The notes beneath the pieces were generated by a model. It saw only the letters and a program-made list of their open reading frames with translations, did not search any database and was not told the DNA's origin. From Golubevia sp. BC0850 (Eukaryota; Basidiomycota; Exobasidiomycetes; Golubeviales; Golubeviaceae), in contig JAAVVG010000007.1 of NCBI GenBank assembly GCA_012976225.1, positions 496,001-560,000 on the forward strand: a stretch of 64,000 nt of DNA, written 5' to 3'. Shown one piece after another: positions 57,841 through 64,000 of the stretch. The translations under genes and the position numbers were made by a program. Within the stretch, counting starts at the first letter, position 1. Every line of letters starts with the position of its first letter.

Positions 57841-59132
57841 CTACCACCTTGTAGAGTTTAATCCGAAGTCAACGAATCCCCATCTGACTTCGTTGGTGAT
57901 TGGAGATGGCATGCCACCGTTCTGATAAAATAGAAGGGAGAGAGGAATAAAAGAGGAAGTCAGCGCGGGCTTCAAAACGAATTTAGAAAGCTAGCAATGA
58001 AGCAAATGAGAAACTCACCATATCAGCGATAGCCTTGTATCCATCGGTAAGAGCGAGAGTACCGTTCTCAGCATTTGGCATCCAGGAGGCGACTCTGGCA
58101 GTGACGTTCTTTCCGTTCTCGTCGTTGAAGACAATAATGTACTTTCCGCAGGCCATGGAGAGATCAGTTCCGTTGTAGTTTGTCGAAGGTGCGATGGCAG
58201 CAATCGTCTCGTTGTCGGCTGGAAGGAAACCACAAACTGAAGAATCGATCTCAGCCCACCACGAAGCGATTCCAGTATCGGTGTGGTTTGGGCTGACTCC
58301 AGTTGGGATGATTCCTTGATCGGTTGGAAGAGAGGATTCGTCTTGAGTTTGAGTTGGGGCTGGTGCTGAAGTAGATTTGGAAGAAGTCTTCTTTGGAGCT
58401 GAACTGGAAGAAGTTGGAGTCTGCTTGTGATGAGAATGAGAAGAGCTGCTTGACTGCTGATCTTGTTCCTCGTTGTTTGAGTCGTCGTTTGAGCTTGAGC
58501 TTGAGTTGTTGTTGCTGTTGTTGCTGTTGTTATTATTGTTGTTGTTGTTGTTGGAAGAAGAGGAAGATGAAGAGCTTTCACCTCCGATGGTCCAGGAGAT
58601 TGGGAAGACTCCTTGATCTTGAGTACCTCCTAAGGCTCCGAAGAGTCCAGTGGACATGTCTAGGTCACCACCTCCACAAGTTGGGCAGCTGTCGACAACA
58701 GTGGCAGTTTGAGTCTATAGAGAAGAAGAGAAGGAGGGGAAGAGATCAGTAAGGGGTCGAGGGGAAAGGGGGGTTTGGTTGGGTGGCGAGACGTGGAGGA
58801 GAAACTCACTTGACCGTTGTTTTCGTTGGTGATGTGTACGGTCTGTCCACAGTATCCAGATCGCTGAGAAGTAGATCCATACATGGCAGTGTTGAGAGCA
58901 ACGACCATCTCGTTAGCCGAGTTAGTACCACCGCAACTAAGAGAAGAAAGATGAGTCAGAGACGGAGGTAGCAGTCAGGCCTCGAGAAGATCCGATCCCG
59001 CGCCTGCTATACTTACTTTCCGAGTCCGACAGCATAGAAGGTAGCTTGACCTTGATGAGCTCTCTTCATGAGAGGGGCAGAAGAGGCAAGTCCAGCAAAG
59101 GCGACAGTGAGTAGGGTGGAGTAGGAGAACAT
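57841..59132 (-). CDS. Secreted double-psi beta-barrel (expansin/RlpA-like) protein with two barrels, 339 aa
   Basis: Four exons: 59132-59017, 58936-58810, 58714-58019, 57921-57841. A signal peptide of about 18 residues is followed by KR, a possible processing site. Barrel 1 (about 27-118) has GQATFYAVGLGNCGGTNS, CGQTVHI and VVDSCPTCGGGDLDMS, the pattern of fungal barwin/loosenin-like DPBB proteins, with the conserved Asp and paired Cys. Then comes a low-complexity linker of Ser, a run of about nine Asn, and Ser/Thr/Pro. A second, more diverged barrel-like part follows (GIASWWAEIDSSVCG ... CGKYIIVFN ... VASWMP). No CBM is seen. Likely role: loosening or binding cell-wall polysaccharide without hydrolysis. 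Confidence 0.8.
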
Positions 59133-59954
59133 TTCGATTGAATGAATGTGGGTGGGAATGAAGGTGATGATAGAGTAGAAGTGGAAGAAGGAGGAAGTGA
59201 AGAAGAAGTTGGGATGGGATGAAAAGGAAAAAAAGAGAGAAGAAGAAAGAAAAGTCCTCCACAGGCTGTTTAAATACCTTCGAGAGTTTGGAAATTTGAT
59301 GTGCCCTCTTTTTTTCTCAAGTGCCGATTCTGATTCGCCCTCAAAGAAGTGTACCCTACTTTTGGTCGTCCTAGGGGGCGGACCTCTCTCTCAAATCGCT
59401 CATCAGATGATGGCGAAAGTGGCAAAAGGAAGCTTCTAGAAGGTGGCGTTTGACTTTCTGTCTGCTACACATTTGTGAAAGGAAGTAAGGCGAAGCTTCT
59501 GAAATGTCAGACAAGTTTGTTCGTGTAAAGCAAACGCTTGAAGTGTGGCAAAGAGAAGAAGTAAGCCTAAGGCGTACAGAGAGGACTTTCAGAAAGGGCA
59601 GATAGTTGGTAAGAAGTATGATTGAGTTAGTTCTAAGCAGGTCTTGTTGGAAAAAAGGATTAGAATGAGGGAGAGAAAATGTAGAGGCCCGAAAGCCAAT
59701 CTCAGGAGCTTCAGAACAGGATCAGAGGAGGCAGCGGAGAGGTCTCACGTCCACCCCTTAATTCTTCTACTCTGTTTCTCATCGCACTCTCCTCCTCCTT
59801 CAAGCTTAGTCTTTTCTTAGTATCTCAACACAGAATCACCCCCTTGAAGAGAGAAATGTGAGTAAAAACGGGGATTGGGGCGAAGCCCCAGAAGAATTTT
59901 TTCTTTCTTCTTGAAACTAAATGACGACATCTTCCCCTCTCTCAGCACCAACAG
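59133..59954. other. Intergenic with hairpin plus T-run upstream of tRNA
   Basis: Holds the DPBB gene promoter, then a perfect hairpin TGGGGC-GAA-GCCCCA (59876-59890) followed by six T at 59897-59902, which looks like the 3' end of a small pol III transcript. No known snRNA, 5S or SRP RNA pattern was recognised. Confidence 0.4.
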
Positions 59955-60038
59955 TCCTAATTAGTACATCGGCAGTACATGCGCTTCTCATCAAGCACTC
60001 AACCGCGCAAGAGCGGGGTTCGATTCCCCGATTGGGAA
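59955..60038 (+). tRNA. tRNA-Glu(CTC) with 13-nt intron
   Basis: A cloverleaf can be folded by eye. Acceptor TCCTAAT (59955-59961) pairs with ATTGGGA (60031-60037, one G-T). The D arm is GTAC/GTAC with a GG-containing loop. The anticodon stem is TGCGC (59980-59984) with GCGCA (60005-60009). The T arm is CGGGG/CCCCG with loop TTCGATT (60019-60025); the discriminator is A. The anticodon loop TTCTCA-C gives anticodon CTC (59987-59989). A 13-nt intron (59991-60003) sits at the canonical place one base 3' of the anticodon. The following T-rich stretches (60083-60130) could terminate pol III. Confidence 0.9.
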
Positions 60039-62896
60039 CTTTGGTTTTTGGCTGTCTCTTCTGTCGACAGAAGACGGTCCCTTTTGTCTCGCCTCCCTGC
60101 CCCTTCCTCTTTTTCTCTCATTCTTTTTGATTCTCTAAGCAAAACCAGATTACAACAGAATGCCCCCGTTGCTCTACAGGCGCCTCTGTGTTCAGATGTT
60201 GACGCCAACTTGAGAACATCGCCATGACCTTCATTTTGGAGACTCCCTGCCCACCTGCTCTCCCGAAGTGAGACACATCACATAAAAAAGAATAGCCGGA
60301 AAGAAGAAGGAATGAAGTAGGAGGAGTGTTCACAGAGATCGCAGGTGAGGTCCTTTTGTCCTTCGAATTACGCTCTTCCTTTCTGTATCATAGTTTCTTT
60401 AAGAAATCCTTTCACTAACTTCAATTTCAATTCTTTAATCCCTGGGACTTAGTGAGTACCTTCATTGGACGTCTCTCACCCCCTAACTTTCTTGAAGATG
60501 ATTAGACTGGAGACTCAAGTACTACCTTCGTCATCTGATTCCTTCAGAAGTGATACTAGCTTAATCGTATCAATCTGAATGGGAATTGAAGGGGAAGATA
60601 AAGCGTACTATTCAAAAAGCTTCAACTTTCTCAAAACAATCCAGTAGCTGTCAACTCTGACAGAAGTGATGTCTAGTGTTTACTGTTAGAGTTTCAATGA
60701 CAAGACACTAAGAACTCTTTCTATTTTGCAAATTTAAGGTAAGTGTCGGAGATGGGAGGATTTGACGTGCGATCCTGAACTCGCGAGACTAGCAGCAAGC
60801 AAAAGATGATGACGACTTCTTGGTTCTCCATCTATCTTTTCACTTTCAGGCTATTCTTCTGAATCCTCTAGAACACTTCATTTACGGGTCGGAAAGTCTT
60901 TCAACGAATCAAAACACATCCAAAAGTGAAAGAGGGGTAAATAAAGTATCTGATAGGAAAAGCGAGAAAGCAGGAGAGAGAAGGGGACCTGTTGTTTCCC
61001 CGTCTCAAGTCTATCAAGTTCAAGCCTGGAATTCAAGCGAATGCAATCTTCAAAATTTCTTCTCGGTTCGCGAGTGGAGAACTTCACTCTTTCTTTTCTT
61101 CGAGTTCTAACCAGTTGATTTCAAGTCTCCCTCCCATTCGAGAAGACGATGTCTCAATCGAGCAACGCTTTTCTGTTCTCTCGACCAAATGTGGAGTATC
61201 CCTCCTACCAAAAATTCATTTTCCAAACTGCAGGCTTGAGAATTTCTCGATTTATGTGTACCTCTGTGGGCAAGATTTCACTGACCCCTTCTTTCTCGAC
61301 TGTCGCACCCCTTTTCGCAGCTGAAAGTCATCAGAAATCAAATCGGTCGCCTTTCTTTCCTTCCCGTCAACGTTCTATCACTGAATTACCTCTCGATTCG
61401 CAGCTATGAAGCCTCTTAAACTACTTCCAATTCAAGCATTACTTCTCTGGGCCAACACTCACTCTCATGTCTCCTCGTGATTCTACTCACAACCACCCAC
61501 CTCTCCTTCATCATCAACATCAAAGTAGACTTCACTCCACATCAACAACTCTAAAAGAGTCAACATGAAACTGAAGGGATGAGAGCGAGATTTGATCTTA
61601 GATCTAGGAACTTGGAGATTGGAGGGAAAATGCTGAGGCTGGATAGTGGCGAGATGAAGCCTACTCACGTCAACTTTGATTCTCAATTCAAAGCTGTGCT
61701 GTCACCGAGGACCCGAAGTCTCTTTCATTCTGGTCATGTGTGTTCTAGAGTGCACATTGGTCGGTCGTCTCCATCGCCATTCATCTGTATAGAGCACTTA
61801 CGCTTTCTGGAGGGCTCCAAGTCTGTCGGTTCTTCCTTCTACCTCTACTCTTTCTGAATCTAAGGGTTGATGTTTTTTCTTCGATCAGAAAGAGACAAGA
61901 TTGAGAAAGAAGATGATGAAGTGTTCTCATCCTCTATTTTGAAAGTTTCTTGCGTCGCTTCAATTTCACCATCCGAAGTCTCTCGCCTTTCTTGCAAAGT
62001 GCTATAGCAGTTACCACGACATCGAAGAACTTCCTGAACTTCGACTGAATCTGAAGTGAAACAGGAAAGATCACAATGAAAGAAGGGGTCTGAGAGAAGA
62101 ACTCCAGCAAGTGACAGTAATCAAACGTAATTCGAGACGGCATTGGTAACCTGAAAACCCCACTCTCTCCTATTGTGTAGTTTCATCGAGCAGAACTCCT
62201 TGCTCTTAGACCTTGAAGAAAGTGGAGAGAGAGAACACTTATAATGTCTTGTTACAGGAAACTAAGCCTGAATCCAACTTCGAAAAGCGTGGCGTGTTGC
62301 GTTTCTGGGAGAAGAACTGCAGTAAAGAGAAATTCGAGCTCGTGATTCTGGAAAAACGGGGGTGAGAGCTCTGTGGGACGAAAGCTTGCTGGACGCTCAA
62401 GACTAGCTTTGATAGCAGAGGCAATCAGGTTAGCACAATCAAATCGAGAAGTACCCGAGAACTTGTTACCTCACCTCTCTGTTTTTCCCCACTCTTTCTC
62501 TGTCTCCTTCGACAATGTCTCTTCCAACAAGATGCTCTTTCAAATCAGCCGCTAAGTCAAATTTTACAACTGATCTTCAGACTTTTTTTTTTTGAGCGCT
62601 GAACTTGACATTGTACTTCGAAGAAGTTCTTGTGTACTTGACGCCACTTTGAAGACCTCACTGTTTCGTCTCAAAAACTCAACGCTGGAACCTCAAGCCT
62701 CGAACTTCGCACAACCAGACAGAAACAAGTTTTGAATAGATGTTAGTTGCATTGAGACCTTTGATTTTGAGAAAGCTAGACTACAACAGAAGAAATGTGA
62801 ATAAGCAATGCAGATTGTGAATACCAGTGAGAAACGTGAATAGTAAGCCCAAGAGAGAAGCGTTGAAAAGAGACATGAAGCGTGAAGGAAAGAGGT
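60039..62896. other. Gene-poor 2.9-kb tract
   Basis: Short open frames occur on both strands, none over about 110 codons, and none shows a family motif, signal peptide or clear splice chain. Composition is A/T-richer than the coding regions, with an A/T run of T at about 62583. No repeat or mobile-element structure was seen by eye. It could be a long 3' tract, a non-coding RNA locus, or hold an intron-rich gene I failed to assemble. Confidence 0.4.
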
Positions 62897-64000
62897 CTAC
62901 AAAGTGTAGTAGAAACCAGGGGTGTTTTCAATGAGCTTGGAGCCGTTTCTTGCCTTCTTGTTCCTGTTGGCGAAGAAGACGGCCAAGACAATCTGGATGA
63001 CGACAACAAGAGCTGAAGCACCAAGAGCGACTGAGATTCCGGTCCTGTAATTTGGAGCTTCTGCAGACTTGAAGACAGTGGAAGCGATGATTCCTCCGAT
63101 ACCTCCTGCCATTACTTGAAGGGCAGAAGTGTAACCTCTCTTGGATTGTCCGACGATGGAGGCAGAGGCTTGTCCGAGAGTGAAGGCGACGTTGGAGTTA
63201 CATCCAGCAACACCCTGAAGAAAAAAAAGATAGGAAGGGAAGGAGCTGTCAGCAAGCTGATTCGAGAATGGGTGACTTTCCTGTCTGTTTCAAAAGGAAC
63301 CTGAGACTCACCAAGAAGACACCGGCGTACCTGGCTCCGACCATTGGGTTGGCTGGAGTGTGAGGGACAAAGGCAACCAAGGCGAGTCCAACGATGACGA
63401 TGAGGGCGTTGAAGATGATGAATGGGATCTTGGTGGACCATCTGTCGGATAGCTTGGCACAAGTGAGGGCTAGAAGGACTGCGAAGACATAGGGAGGAGC
63501 GACCAAGAGTTGAGAATCACGGACAGAGAAGCCGAAAGATCTGGAGAAGCGAAAAGAGGGTTGATTAGATCATGCGTTCGATGTAGGGATCGATCGAAAG
63601 CAAATGAGAGTACTCGCCTCAAGATGAGTGGAAGGAAGTAGGAGAAGGCGTAAGAAGAGATGGTGGAGCATCCAAAGTTGATTCCGAAGGCCCAAAGTCT
63701 GAGGTCCATGGCGTAGGTGAGACACTTCTTAGCGGTTAAGGCATCTGGAGCGGCATCACCACGATCTCTTTGAATTCTGGTGGTGACCAGGGCACGTTGT
63801 TCTTCAGTGAGGAAGGTGGCTTTGTCTGGGAAGTCAACAACCAAGAAAAAGGCGGCGATGGCGATGGCGATAGTAACTAGACCTTGGACGAAGAAGATCC
63901 ATCTCCAGGTGTCGAGCATTCCCTTGGCTGGGATTTGAGTGAGACCGTAAGCCCAAATGGATCTGAAGTGAGGTAATGGGAGTGTGTGAAAAGAGAGACG
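62897..64000 (-). CDS. MFS transporter, anion:cation symporter (Dal5/allantoate permease-like), C-terminal part
   Basis: Partial: the 5' part lies beyond the window end. Visible exons: 63962-63618, 63540-63312 and 63214-62897. The translated part covers about the second half of a 12-helix transporter: GMLDTWRWIFFVQGLVT (after the central helices), IAIAAFFLVVDFPDKATFLTEEQRALV (central loop), LWAFGINFGCSTISSYAFSYFLP, PYVFAVLLALTCAKLSDR and GGIGGIIASTVF. The pattern matches the fungal Dal5/Tna1 family, which imports organic anions such as allantoate or nicotinate; the substrate is not readable here. The intron after LIL(R) has a GC donor (TTGAG/GCGAGT) and normal AG acceptor, needed to keep the frame. 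Confidence 0.85.

Overview
The window looks like nuclear DNA of a filamentous or yeast-like basidiomycete. Evidence: many short spliceosomal introns (mostly 50-130 nt, GTGAGT/GTAAGT donors, CTNAC-like branch sites), intron-rich histone and ribosomal protein genes, a fungal Zn2Cys6 factor, secreted plant-wall enzymes and a seven-helix membrane protein of the kind common in Basidiomycota. Pucciniomycotina is a plausible home, but this is inference. No virus-like element, LTR element or other transposon was recognised. Exon models were built by hand; each was accepted when the summed exons gave an uninterrupted frame and the protein matched a known family.

Layout. 1-6.1 kb: a Ser-rich hypothetical gene, a peroxisomal (-SKL) acyl-CoA/4-coumarate-CoA ligase gene with 11 exons, and a doubtful locus. 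7.2-15 kb: a bHLH regulator with a very long loop, a secreted laccase-like multicopper oxidase and a seven-helix membrane protein. 15.4-17 kb: divergent histone H3-H4 pair. 17.3-31.7 kb: ribose-5-phosphate isomerase, eIF2 gamma, a large intronless PPR-like protein, splicing factor SLU7 and mitochondrial helicase SUV3. 32.3-39.2 kb: ribosomal proteins eS17, uS7 and eL42, with a glycoside hydrolase family 8 (GH8) gene between uS7 and eL42. 39.7-45.3 kb: a Bur1/CDK9-type kinase with a huge RS/RD-rich N-terminus, divergent from mitochondrial uS12m. 45.5-59.1 kb: a possible gene remnant, pectin lyase, a two-helix membrane protein, the OMA1 protease, a PPPDE/DeSI peptidase, a Zn2Cys6 factor, mitochondrial ribosome recycling factor and a double-DPBB secreted protein. 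59.9-64 kb: an intron-containing tRNA-Glu(CTC), a 2.9-kb gene-poor tract and the 3' part of an MFS transporter that runs off the window end.

Most genes are housekeeping genes for translation, chromatin, RNA processing and mitochondria. Scattered among them are laccase, pectin lyase, GH8 and DPBB genes that would suit growth on plant material. The most unusual observations are at gene-structure level: a predicted 1-nt exon in the CoA ligase, an exon consisting only of the ATG in eS17, 20-nt and 26-nt exons coding for key active-site segments of eIF2 gamma and OMA1, two GC-AG introns with the same donor, and a GH8 gene, a family that is mostly bacterial.
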